Assembly: GCA_016721115.1 (NCBI GenBank)
Contig: JADKIW010000001.1
Location: 3,177,501 to 3,241,500, forward strand
From: Candidatus Defluviilinea proxima
GTDB lineage: Bacteria; Chloroflexota; Anaerolineae; Anaerolineales; Villigracilaceae
Reading direction: 5' to 3'
Length of the DNA: 64,000 nt
The notes under the pieces are model-generated. The model ran no database searches. It was given only the letters and a program-made list of their open reading frames with translations, and was not told the DNA's origin. Below are positions 33,666 through 41,317 of this stretch, piece after piece; positions within the stretch are counted from its first letter, which is position 1; each line of letters opens with the position of its first letter. Made by a program: the position numbers and the translations under genes.

Positions 33666-34769
33666 ATGAAAATAGACTCCATCACTCTCCATCACATCTC
33701 CATGCCGTTGGTTGCGCCGTTCGAGACATCGTTCGGGCGCGAGACGGATCGTCAGTGTATTATCGTCACTCTAAAATCTGAAGGGCTGACCGGGTACGGC
33801 GAATGTGTCGCTTCTCGGGAGCCGGGCTACAACTATGAAACGACGGGTACGGCATGGCACATCCTCAAGGATTTTGTCGCGCCACTCACTCTTGGCAAGG
33901 ATGTAAAGGACGCGCTCGATTTTCAGCATCGCGTGGAAGGCATCCGCGGACATCACCTCGCCAAAGCGGGTGTGGAGATGGCGATCTGGGATCTGTTGGG
34001 CAAGCGCGATGGCAAGTCCTTGAAGGAGATGTTCGGCGGCACGAGAGATAAGGTCGAAGTGGGAGTCTCGATCGGGATACAGGAATCAGCCGAAGCGATG
34101 GTGCGAACCGTCGACTCGTTCATCGAGAAGGGCTATCGCCGCGTCAAGATCAAGATCAAGCCGGGGCGCGAGATCGAAGAGACTGTCGCTATTCGCAAGA
34201 AGTATCCTGATCTGCGTTTGCAAGTGGATGCCAACTCCGCGTATACGTTGGATACTGCCGATGTGCTCAAACCGCTCGATGATCTCAATTTGCTTTTGAT
34301 CGAACAGCCTTTGTTCGAAGATGATATTTGGGACCATCGCAAATTACAGGCACAACTCAAAACTGCCATCTGTCTCGATGAAAGTATTCTCACACCGCGC
34401 CATGCGCGTTATGCTTTGGAAATGGAAGCCTGCCGCAACATCAACATCAAACCCGCGCGTGTGGCAGGGCTGAGCCAGGGGCTCATGATTCACGGCTATT
34501 GCCGCGAGCGAAACATCCCTGTCTGGTGTGGCGGCATGTTGGAGACTGGTATTGGTCGCGCCTCGAATCTTGCGATGGCATCTTTACCGGGCTTCGTATT
34601 ACCCGGCGATATCTCCGCCTCCGACCGTTATTATCACCGCGACATCACGCATGAACGGTTTGTATTGAACGACGATAGCACGATCACAGTGCCAAATCAG
34701 CCCGGCCTTGGTGTTAGCATGGATGAAGAGGCGTTGAAACAGTTTACGCTTTCTACAATTACGGTTTGA
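33666..34769 (+). CDS. menC: o-Succinylbenzoate synthase / N-succinylamino acid racemase (enolase superfamily)
   Basis: 367 residues. The enolase-superfamily catalytic set is complete: Lys163 in RVKIKIKPG, metal ligands Asp188 (LQVDANSAY), Glu213 (LIEQPLF) and Asp238 (CLDESIL), and Lys262 in NIKPARVAG. The spacing matches the OSBS/NSAR group. Members dehydrate SHCHC to o-succinylbenzoate in menaquinone synthesis or racemise N-succinylamino acids. No other men genes are in the window, so the second activity cannot be ruled out. AGGAA precedes the ATG. The gene has its own extended -10 promoter. Confidence 0.9.
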   Translation: MKIDSITLHHISMPLVAPFETSFGRETDRQCIIVTLKSEGLTGYGECVASREPGYNYETTGTAWHILKDFVAPLTLGKDVKDALDFQHRVEGIRGHHLAKAGVEMAIWDLLGKRDGKSLKEMFGGTRDKVEVGVSIGIQESAEAMVRTVDSFIEKGYRRVKIKIKPGREIEETVAIRKKYPDLRLQVDANSAYTLDTADVLKPLDDLNLLLIEQPLFEDDIWDHRKLQAQLKTAICLDESILTPRHARYALEMEACRNINIKPARVAGLSQGLMIHGYCRERNIPVWCGGMLETGIGRASNLAMASLPGFVLPGDISASDRYYHRDITHERFVLNDDSTITVPNQPGLGVSMDEEALKQFTLSTITV

Positions 34770-34787
34770 TGTGTGATCTGAGATAAC

Positions 34788-34878
34788 CTGCGCTTCGACT
34801 TTGCTCTATTCCAAAATATATTCCGTCCTGAGCGGAGGGCTGAGCGGTGTTTGCGAAGCCCGTAGCCGAAGGACGCAG
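34788..34878. repeat. Dispersed intergenic repeat, copy A
   Basis: About 90 bp built from complementary TGCGCTTCGACTT, GTCCTGAGCGGAG and CGAAGGACGC segments that can fold back on themselves. Closely related to the longer copy at 50313-50467 and to shorter ones at 36613-36652 and 41213-41311. Confidence 0.8.
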
Positions 34879-34884
34879 ATTGCT

Positions 34885-34908
34885 CCCTGCGCCATCCTCG
34901 GCGCAGGG
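34885..34908. terminator. Hairpin downstream of menC
   Basis: A perfect 9-bp stem (CCCTGCGCC/GGCGCAGGG) with a 6-nt loop is followed by TTTATAAT. It may terminate menC transcripts; its tail is also the -10 region of the next gene. Confidence 0.5.
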
Positions 34909-34910
34909 TT

Positions 34911-34916
34911 TATAAT
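34911..34916 (+). promoter_or_regulatory. -10 box 8 nt from the CapA-like gene ATG
   Basis: TATAAT ends 8 nt before ATG 34925 and no ribosome site is present, again suggesting a leaderless mRNA. Confidence 0.45.
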
Positions 34917-34924
34917 CGGGCGCT

Positions 34925-36148
34925 ATGCCTATGAAACAACTGAATCGTTTATTGATCCTCTTTAGCGTGGTTACGCTCATCCTCTCTGCCTGTGGTTCGC
35001 AGGCTACTCCTACATCCGCCCCGCAAATCCCCACAAACACATCTGTACCTCCAACGGTCACTCCAACAAGAGAAGTTGTCATACCGACGCCTGCATTTAT
35101 GGGTGTGCTATATGCCGAGTCTGTTCCGCAGGCTTTGCAAGATCGTATCAAGGCATCGGAGATTCCTTTCAGCGCCAGCCTGACTTTGGATGTTGCCACT
35201 GCCGATGATCAAGATGGGACTCGCTTCCAATGGACGTATGCCCTGGTCGCGCCGTTTCCTACTGTCAAAGATGGAGTGACATCTCAAGAACTCGCCTCAC
35301 TCTGGACCTCGGGCGGGTCTCCGTTATTGATGGCAGAGTCCACGCTGAGGGCGTTTACGGCCATTTGGGGCGAACCAGCTAGCGGGTCTGTAAGAAGCGT
35401 GGATGAGAAGCAACTGCTCGATACCGCATGGAAAGAATCCGCGTGGGCCATTGTCCCGTTTGAGTCGCTTGATCCAAAATGGAAAGTGTTGACTGTGGAT
35501 GGTCAATCGCCGATCCGCAAAGGCTTTGACGTTACGACCTATCCTTTGGTTATTGACTTTATGCTCAAGCCCGGTGGCGTTGTGGATGATTCTTCATGGA
35601 CCCTTTCGAATTACGATCCGAACAAGTTGACAACGATCATCATGACCGGCGTGACAGCGCTTGTGCGTGCAACAGCAGTCACGATGGAACTCAAAGGTTC
35701 AACGTATCCCGGCGAAAAGATGCGCGATGTGTTCCGTGAAGCGGATATCATGCATGTGAGCAATGAGATCCCGTTTTTCACGGGGTGCCCGTACCCGAAG
35801 CCTGAAGCAGGCGCGCTCGTGTTTTGCAGTGACCCGAAATACATGGACTTGATTACAGATGTTGGCACGGATGTGATCGAGTTGACGGGGAATCACTTCG
35901 CCGATTATGGCCCGTTCGCCATGTATGAAACGCTGGATATGTATAACGCGCACAACATTCCGTATTTTGGCGGTGGGCGTGACTTGAAGGATTCGCTCAA
36001 GCCAGCGTTGTTTGAGAAGAACGGCAACAAGATCGCATTCATTGGATGTAACAAACCCGATGTGGGGCGCTTCCCAACGGCGACCGATTATCAACCCGCG
36101 CCGCACCTTGTAATTTCCCGTATCTCAAGGAAAAGATCGCCGAGTTGA
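34925..36148 (+). CDS. CapA-family lipoprotein, N-terminal part (frameshifted gene)
   Basis: 407 residues as read, of which ~390 are authentic. MKQLNRLLILFSVVTLILSACG is a lipoprotein signal, followed by a Thr/Pro linker. The CapA/PGA_cap metallophosphoesterase-type domain starts near ELKGSTYPGEKMRDVFREAD and includes ELTGNHFADYG and IAFIGCNKPDVGRF. The frame then fails: after TDYQP the expected GAAPCNFPYLKEKIAEL continues in another frame, consistent with one missing G near 36099. The residues after that point are spurious. CapA-like proteins take part in poly-gamma-glutamate or capsule export, but no other pgs/cap genes are nearby. Confidence 0.85.
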   Translation: MPMKQLNRLLILFSVVTLILSACGSQATPTSAPQIPTNTSVPPTVTPTREVVIPTPAFMGVLYAESVPQALQDRIKASEIPFSASLTLDVATADDQDGTRFQWTYALVAPFPTVKDGVTSQELASLWTSGGSPLLMAESTLRAFTAIWGEPASGSVRSVDEKQLLDTAWKESAWAIVPFESLDPKWKVLTVDGQSPIRKGFDVTTYPLVIDFMLKPGGVVDDSSWTLSNYDPNKLTTIIMTGVTALVRATAVTMELKGSTYPGEKMRDVFREADIMHVSNEIPFFTGCPYPKPEAGALVFCSDPKYMDLITDVGTDVIELTGNHFADYGPFAMYETLDMYNAHNIPYFGGGRDLKDSLKPALFEKNGNKIAFIGCNKPDVGRFPTATDYQPAPHLVISRISRKRSPS

Positions 36149-36612
36149 AATCACAGGGTTATGTTGTAGTTTCCACGTTTCAATGGAACGAAAGTTACGA
36201 TTACAACCCGAACCCACAACAGGTCACTGATTTTCGCTTGATGGCTGATTCGGGTGCATCCATTGTCAGTGGCAGTCAGGCACATTATGCGCAGAAGATG
36301 GAATTCTACGATGGTGCGTTCATCCACTATGGATTGGGCAATCTGTTCTTCGATCAGATGGGTGACCAGGATTGGATGCCGCCCGGCATTCGCCGTTTGT
36401 TCTTTGACCGATATGTGGTCTATGACGGGAAACTTGTCAGTGTGGAATTGATTACAGGTATGCTTGAAGATTACTCACGTCCGCGTATAATGAATGAACA
36501 GGAACGCGCGGAGTTTTTGAATGAATACTTTTACTACAGTGGCTGGACTCAACTGGCTCCCACGCCAACCCCCAGCATCACTCCGACGCTGACGCCATTG
36601 GCTGTTCCTTAG
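36145..36612 (+). CDS. CapA-family lipoprotein, C-terminal part (frameshifted gene)
   Basis: 155 residues from the first ATG in this frame, though the homologous frame actually resumes near 36100. It holds the second half of the CapA domain: VVVSTFQWNESYDY, DSGASIVSGSQAHYAQKME with the metal-site histidine region, and FIHYGLGNLFFDQ. A Pro/Thr tail ends the protein. It has no ribosome site of its own and is the end of the preceding gene. Confidence 0.85.
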   Translation: MKSQGYVVVSTFQWNESYDYNPNPQQVTDFRLMADSGASIVSGSQAHYAQKMEFYDGAFIHYGLGNLFFDQMGDQDWMPPGIRRLFFDRYVVYDGKLVSVELITGMLEDYSRPRIMNEQERAEFLNEYFYYSGWTQLAPTPTPSITPTLTPLAVP

Positions 36613-36652
36613 AATATTTCCGTCCTGAACGAAGTCGAAGGACGCTCAGCGC
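36613..36652. repeat. Dispersed intergenic repeat, short copy B
   Basis: Contains CCGTCCTGAACGAAG and TCGAAGGACGCTCAGC, self-complementary parts of the repeat seen at 34788-34878. It begins right at the CapA gene stop. Confidence 0.6.
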
Positions 36653-36680
36653 GATAGTAACTACGACAAGGAGACACACC

Positions 36681-37316
36681 ATGACCATCTACGACATTTC
36701 CCTGACGATCTCTCCAACTCTCCCCACTTGGCCTGGCGACCCGGGACTCGAGCTCAAACAATTCGAATCCATGGACAAGGGTTCAGGGACGAATTGCACA
36801 AGCATTAGCACCAGTGTTCACCTCGGCACACATGTGGATGCGCCACATCACTTTCTCAATGACGGTCGCACTGTTGAGCAGTTACCGCTCGAAGTGTTGA
36901 CGGGTCCCTGTTACGTGGTGCAGTTACCGGACGGTGTCGAGGCGATCTCGTCGGATGTGTTGGAACGAGTGGAGATCGCGCCCGATATGAAACGTATTCT
37001 GTTTGGGACGAGTAATTCTCATTTTTGGGCGAAGGGTGTATCCGAGTTTCAAACCGATTACGTAGCGATCAGTGAAGACGGAGCAGAATGGTTGGTGAAA
37101 CATGGCGTGCAATTGGTGGGCGTGGATTACCTGTCTGTTGCGCCGTATGGTGATTCAAGGCCGACACATGAAGTGTTGTTGAAGGCGGGCGTTGTGGTGG
37201 TGGAAGGATTGAATCTCTCGAACGTAATGCGTGGATTCTATGACTTGTATTGCCTGCCGCTCAAGATCGCTGGTTCTGACGGTGCGCCTGCTCGTGCGAT
37301 CCTGATTCAGTCATGA
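36681..37316 (+). CDS. Cyclase-family metal hydrolase (kynurenine formamidase-like)
   Basis: 211 residues. The metal-binding signature HLGTHVDAPHHF is the HxGTHxDxPxH motif of the cyclase (PF04199) family, which includes arylformamidase KynB and isatin hydrolase. Asp and Trp in LPTWPGDPG complete the usual N-terminal strand. Its substrate is uncertain; no tryptophan-degradation genes are close. AAGGAG precedes the ATG at 8 nt. Confidence 0.9.
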   Translation: MTIYDISLTISPTLPTWPGDPGLELKQFESMDKGSGTNCTSISTSVHLGTHVDAPHHFLNDGRTVEQLPLEVLTGPCYVVQLPDGVEAISSDVLERVEIAPDMKRILFGTSNSHFWAKGVSEFQTDYVAISEDGAEWLVKHGVQLVGVDYLSVAPYGDSRPTHEVLLKAGVVVVEGLNLSNVMRGFYDLYCLPLKIAGSDGAPARAILIQS

Positions 37317-37388
37317 TGTTAAAACGGTCACTCTGACGGTTGTAGAGGTAAGATTCTCCTGCATTTCAAAATATAAGGTGGAGGAATC

Positions 37389-38107
37389 ATGGACGGAGAA
37401 CGCAAGTATTTCGGTATGACAATGATGCAAGTTGGCATCATTGTGGGTATGGTGGGGCTATTGTGTTTGATCCTTGGCGTTGGCGGTTGGTTTGTGTTGA
37501 GGAATTTAGAGGCGGCGGGGCTGCACCGATTGCACAAGTTCCTCCAACAGTCCAACCGACGGTCACACCTCTTATCGTGATGTCGCCAACGGCAGAGGTT
37601 ACGCCCACGTTGACGCCGATCCCTTATGAGCAATTAATCCCTGCTGATTGGAAGCAATTCAAAACCCCGCTGGTTGAGATCTGGTTGCCGAAGAATTTCA
37701 AACTAGCAGATAAAAAGACGGTGAACAATACGGCCGCTTTCTCAGGATCTGAGTTGCTTATTACCGAGATCCCGAGCAAATCCTCAGCCTATAACATGCT
37801 TGTCAATGTTTCATACGAACTCATGACGGGCGATTCGTTGGATACATTTGTCCGTGACCAATTCCCGACCCTTCCCTATCAAGCGCATGTATCAGATTAT
37901 CAGACGGTTTACGTGAACACGGTCGAAGGACGGAAGATCACCATCGAATTGCGCGTCAACAACATTGACGTCAACGATATGGTGTATGTTTTTCAAGATG
38001 GGAACACGGTCTGGTACGTGCAATACATGGCCCAGATCTCAGAGTTCTATGATAATCTGGCAGTCTTTGAACAAAGCGTTAAAACATTCCGCCCAACGAA
38101 ATACTAA
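37389..38107 (+). pseudogene. Membrane-anchored extracytoplasmic protein, frameshifted
   Basis: Two overlapping frames together make one protein of ~238 residues. Frame 1 (ATG 37389, ribosome site GGTGGAGG) gives an N-terminal anchor MQVGIIVGMVGLLCLILGVGG and then FVLRNLEA. Frame 2 (open from about 37505 to 38107) continues GGAAPIAQVPPTVQPTVTPL and a ~170-residue soluble domain with VEIWLPKNFKLADKK. The switch lies in a GGCGGCGGGG run near 37510-37520, consistent with one lost G. The soluble domain resembles lipid- or ligand-binding beta proteins of unknown function. Not recognised as a named family. Confidence 0.8.
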
Positions 38108-38124
38108 AACGATATTCAAAGCTT

Positions 38125-38160
38125 ACAGGCCGTGTCAATTTGACACGGCCTGTCGATTTT
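38125..38160. terminator. Bidirectional terminator between convergent genes
   Basis: A 13-bp perfect stem (38125-38137 with 38141-38153) is followed by CGATTTT on the plus strand and by TAAGC on the minus strand. It separates the frameshifted gene from the DUF309 gene. Confidence 0.8.
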
Positions 38161-38175
38161 AAGATGAGATAAAGC

Positions 38176-38676
38176 TCAATCAAAATAAATATTCAGGTCC
38201 GAACAATCGAATCGATTCCCGCAGTTGGGACAGCTCACTTTGCAGTTCTTCTCGTGCATTTCGGTGCCGCATTTGTCACAGATGAAGATGCGCTTCTCGT
38301 CCCATTTCACAGGCTTCAGTAATTTCAGGTCGAACGCGGCCATTCTCTTTTCCCCGAGACGTTCCAATTCTTTTATCGCAGTTTCCACGTCTTTTTTTAA
38401 TTCCCCAACATGAACGCCCTGGCACACGAACGGAATGTCCGTGAACCATTTTTTGCTTCGCTCATATACTTTGACCGCGCCGTGATAATTTCCGCGTGTG
38501 ATGTGCAGATAAGTGACCGCTATCTGCAACAAGCCGCGATATAGGTTCTTGATCGTCCCTTCTTCAGCGTTCCATGCGTCTTCAAGCGCTTCGTGTGCTT
38601 CAAAGTATTCCCCTGCATTGAACAGGCGGAGTCCCTCTTTGGCTTGCGGATGGAGTTGGCTGGTGCAATCGCTCAT
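38176..38676 (-). CDS. DUF309 protein with C-terminal zinc ribbon
   Basis: 166 residues from ATG 38676. The DUF309 hallmark EYFEAHEALEDAWNAEEG is followed by IKNLYRGLLQIAVTYLHITRGN, and the C-terminus carries a Cys4 zinc ribbon (CDKCGTEMHEKNCKVSCPNCG). DUF309 proteins are small helical proteins of unknown function; the ribbon is an unusual addition. The next upstream gene is divergent. Confidence 0.85.
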   Translation of the reverse strand: MSDCTSQLHPQAKEGLRLFNAGEYFEAHEALEDAWNAEEGTIKNLYRGLLQIAVTYLHITRGNYHGAVKVYERSKKWFTDIPFVCQGVHVGELKKDVETAIKELERLGEKRMAAFDLKLLKPVKWDEKRIFICDKCGTEMHEKNCKVSCPNCGNRFDCSDLNIYFD

Positions 38677-38772
38677 GGGTCGAGAGTATATCACGCTGAA
38701 AATTGCCGTATCATCTCCTTCTGTGGAGGGGTTCGGGCTTTTTTGCCCGATGGTACAATTTTTCTCGATCAT

Positions 38773-39657
38773 ATGCGTGCCTTATTTGAAAAAAAGTATT
38801 GGGTACTGTTGATTTCCATCCTTGCGTTGGGGGCTTTGACCGCGCTCTCTGTCAGCCTGAAAAATGTTTCTTTTAAAGATGCCCAGCCCATCGGTCGGGA
38901 AGAGGCGGATGCATTTGATGCCAGTGCAAAGGTCGCTGTTGAGTCCCTGCCTGAAGTGTCGCTTCAGTCCCAGGTCATCCTTTGGATCTTGATCGCTTTG
39001 TTGGTGGTGTTGGTGGGGGTGTTGCTATCCCCTGAGACACGTAAGAAGTTATTGCGTCTTTTGTTTCGTATCGCGTTCTCGTATTGGGCGTTGTATTTTC
39101 TTTTTAAACGTTACCCTGAGGCGCTCTCTGCGTTGAATCTAAATCTTTGGGGCAATGCTGAAACTCGCAAGGATGATGCGCTGGCCAATATCCCGCCCCC
39201 GGTCTTTACACCTCCACAACAAACTCCTTTGCTTTCTTATGTCATGAGCCTGTTGATCGTTCTGGGCGCGTTATGGTTGCTGTGGAAGTTTTATCGTGTA
39301 TGGGCAGATCTACGACTCGCAAAATCCAGCCCGTTGCAGGAAATCGCTCGTATCGCACATTCGTCGTTGCGTGATCTTTCAAATGGACGTGAATCGACCG
39401 ATGTGATCTTGAATTGTTATTTCCGTATGAGCGATGTGGTGGCGGATAAAAAGAGTATTCACCGAATGGCATCCATGACGCCTGCGGAATTTGCCGCGCG
39501 GCTTGAAAATTCAGGTTTGCCCGGTGAGCCTGTTCAAAACCTGACGCGCTTATTCGAGAGTGTTCGTTATGGCTCCCGTAAAGCTGGGCCCAAAGAGACG
39601 AACGAAGCGGTAGCATGCCTCACGACCATTTTGCAGTATTGTGGGGAACCCATATGA
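38773..39657 (+). CDS. DUF4129 membrane protein of a MoxR cluster
   Basis: 294 residues from ATG 38773; a longer frame to 38593 overlaps the divergent gene and is rejected. It has three hydrophobic helices (about 8-25, 58-78 and 155-175) plus a shorter one near 90-105. The C-terminal DUF4129 domain has the usual REIAR-like helix start (LQEIARIAHSSLRDL) and the pattern VILNCYFRMSDVV...MTPAEFAARL. DUF4129 proteins accompany MoxR ATPases and transglutaminases in envelope maturation systems. It overlaps the next gene by 4 bp (ATGA). Confidence 0.85.
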   Translation: MRALFEKKYWVLLISILALGALTALSVSLKNVSFKDAQPIGREEADAFDASAKVAVESLPEVSLQSQVILWILIALLVVLVGVLLSPETRKKLLRLLFRIAFSYWALYFLFKRYPEALSALNLNLWGNAETRKDDALANIPPPVFTPPQQTPLLSYVMSLLIVLGALWLLWKFYRVWADLRLAKSSPLQEIARIAHSSLRDLSNGRESTDVILNCYFRMSDVVADKKSIHRMASMTPAEFAARLENSGLPGEPVQNLTRLFESVRYGSRKAGPKETNEAVACLTTILQYCGEPI

Positions 39658-40241
39658 AAACATATCGCTACCTTATCATGGCTGGCATTTTGGCTATTGC
39701 GCTTGCATTGGCTTTCCCGTTGCGCGATACCGTATATCGAGTTGTCATCGTTCCGCTCGCGTATATGCTTTGGGTGTTGGGACTTGTATATCATTCTGTG
39801 AGTCAGTTGCTGTGGTGGTTTGTTGTTTTGGTAGTCGTTTTGATGATCCTCTCGCGGAGCCTTGTTGCACAGATCAAGCTCGATGAGCGGACATTTCTCA
39901 AGCCCAAGCCTGTTGTGGGGCAAGTGGAGAGTCTCTCGCTTTCGATAAAGAAAGCTGAAAAAGGGATTTACTTCAAGTGGCTGATCGCCAACCGCCTCGG
40001 CAAACTTGCCTCTCGCATCCTTTCTCATCATCAGACAGAAAAAGAACGCCTCTTTTTTGACCCGTTGGCTGGTCCCAGTTGGGAGCCGAATCCACGCGTT
40101 CAAGCGTATCTCGAAGCGGGACTGCGTGGTTCGTTCACACACTATTCCCCAGGTGGATATTTTCAGCGTCACACCGATAACCCAATGGATCATGATATCG
40201 CTGAAGTGATCGAGTATCTTGAAAAACAAGTTGAGAATTAA
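39654..40241 (+). CDS. Hypothetical membrane protein in the MoxR cluster
   Basis: 195 residues starting at ATG 39654, which overlaps the DUF4129 stop. Two transmembrane helices occupy about residues 5-25 and 35-72 (LVYHSVSQLLWWFVVLVVVLMIL). A soluble C-terminus contains LSHHQTEKERLFFDPL and NPMDHDIAEVIEYLEKQ. Unnamed, but its tight coupling to the DUF4129 and MoxR genes places it in the same membrane machinery. Confidence 0.8.
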   Translation: MKTYRYLIMAGILAIALALAFPLRDTVYRVVIVPLAYMLWVLGLVYHSVSQLLWWFVVLVVVLMILSRSLVAQIKLDERTFLKPKPVVGQVESLSLSIKKAEKGIYFKWLIANRLGKLASRILSHHQTEKERLFFDPLAGPSWEPNPRVQAYLEAGLRGSFTHYSPGGYFQRHTDNPMDHDIAEVIEYLEKQVEN

Positions 40242-40243
40242 AC

Positions 40244-41209
40244 ATGGAGAATACCGTGACTGACATTACAAACGTCTCAAAGATCGGCAGGCAAGTCATT
40301 GCAGAGGTGGAGCGGGCTGTGGTCGGTAAAAGCGACCTACTCGAGATGATGATGGCGAGTGTGTTAGCGGGTGGGCACATTCTGCTTGAAGATTTTCCGG
40401 GCTTGGGTAAAACGCTTGTGGCCCGTAGCTTTGCCTCCGCGCTTGGCTTGGAGTTCAAGCGTATTCAGTTCACGCCAGACCTTTTGCCCGGTGACATCAC
40501 CGGTGGATATATTTTCAACCGCACGAACAATAAGTTCGAACTGCGTAAGGGACCGGTCTTCGCCAATATTGTTTTGGCTGATGAGATCAACCGTGCGTCA
40601 CCTAAAACACAGTCCGCTTTGCTGGAGGCCATGCAAGAGGGACGTGTGACCATCGAAGGCGAAACGCTCCCATTGCCTGAACCGTTCCTTGTGTTGGCCA
40701 CACAAAACCCCATTGAGTATGAAGGCACGTTCCCACTCCCCGAAGCGCAACTGGATCGCTTTATGTTGAAGCTCAAGGTTGGCTACCCCAGCCTTGAAGA
40801 GGAAAAATTGATCCTGCATCGCAGACGCGAACGTAAACAAGATGAGGTCGTGTTGAGTCGCGTTACGCGTGCCAAGCAATTGTTGGAACTGCGTCGCGCT
40901 GTTGAAACTGTTCATGTGGATGCAGATCTTGAAGAATATATCGCATTGCTCATCCATGCCACGCGTACAGATCGCCGTGTGGCTGTTGGGGCAAGCCCGC
41001 GCGGCTCGCTGGCCTTCCTCAAAATGGCGCGCGCCAACGCCGCACTCGATGGCCGCGAATACATCACGCCAGACGATATCAAGCGTTTCGCAACCTCCGT
41101 GCTTTCGCATCGCATCATTCTGCAACCTGAATATTGGATGGCAAACTCGGTCACCGGCGATGTCATCCGCGATTCACTGGAGAAGACGCCGGTGCCGGTG
41201 GTTAAGTAA
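40244..41209 (+). CDS. MoxR-family AAA+ ATPase
   Basis: 321 residues. Walker A is EDFPGLGKT, Walker B is VLADEINRASP, the sensor region is LATQNPIEYEG, and sensor 2 and the lid follow (VAVGASPRGSLAFLK). MoxR ATPases act as chaperones that help load metal or assemble envelope or enzyme complexes, generally with DUF58 and VWA partners. Here DUF4129 precedes and DUF58 follows, so it belongs to this cluster. Only 2 bp separate it from the previous stop. Confidence 0.95.
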   Translation: MENTVTDITNVSKIGRQVIAEVERAVVGKSDLLEMMMASVLAGGHILLEDFPGLGKTLVARSFASALGLEFKRIQFTPDLLPGDITGGYIFNRTNNKFELRKGPVFANIVLADEINRASPKTQSALLEAMQEGRVTIEGETLPLPEPFLVLATQNPIEYEGTFPLPEAQLDRFMLKLKVGYPSLEEEKLILHRRRERKQDEVVLSRVTRAKQLLELRRAVETVHVDADLEEYIALLIHATRTDRRVAVGASPRGSLAFLKMARANAALDGREYITPDDIKRFATSVLSHRIILQPEYWMANSVTGDVIRDSLEKTPVPVVK

Positions 41210-41212
41210 CTC

Positions 41213-41311
41213 CGTGCTGAGCGGAGGGGAACGTAGTCGAGGCACATGCTGTTAGTAAAGCGCTTCGACTACAGCCTTCGCAAAGAACGCTCAGGCTTCC
41301 GCTCAGCGAGG
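41213..41311. repeat. Dispersed intergenic repeat, copy C
   Basis: Segments CCGTGCTGAGCGGAGG, GTAGTCGAGG, GCGCTTCGACTAC and AACGCTCAGG form complementary pairs, matching the repeat family of 34788-34878. It fills the MoxR-DUF58 gap. Confidence 0.65.
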
Positions 41312-41317
41312 AAATTT

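Noticed and set aside
32650..38173. A 14-mer TAAGATGAGATAAA at ~32650 and ~38160
   Set aside because: Short, A-rich and in unrelated contexts, so chance is the simplest explanation.
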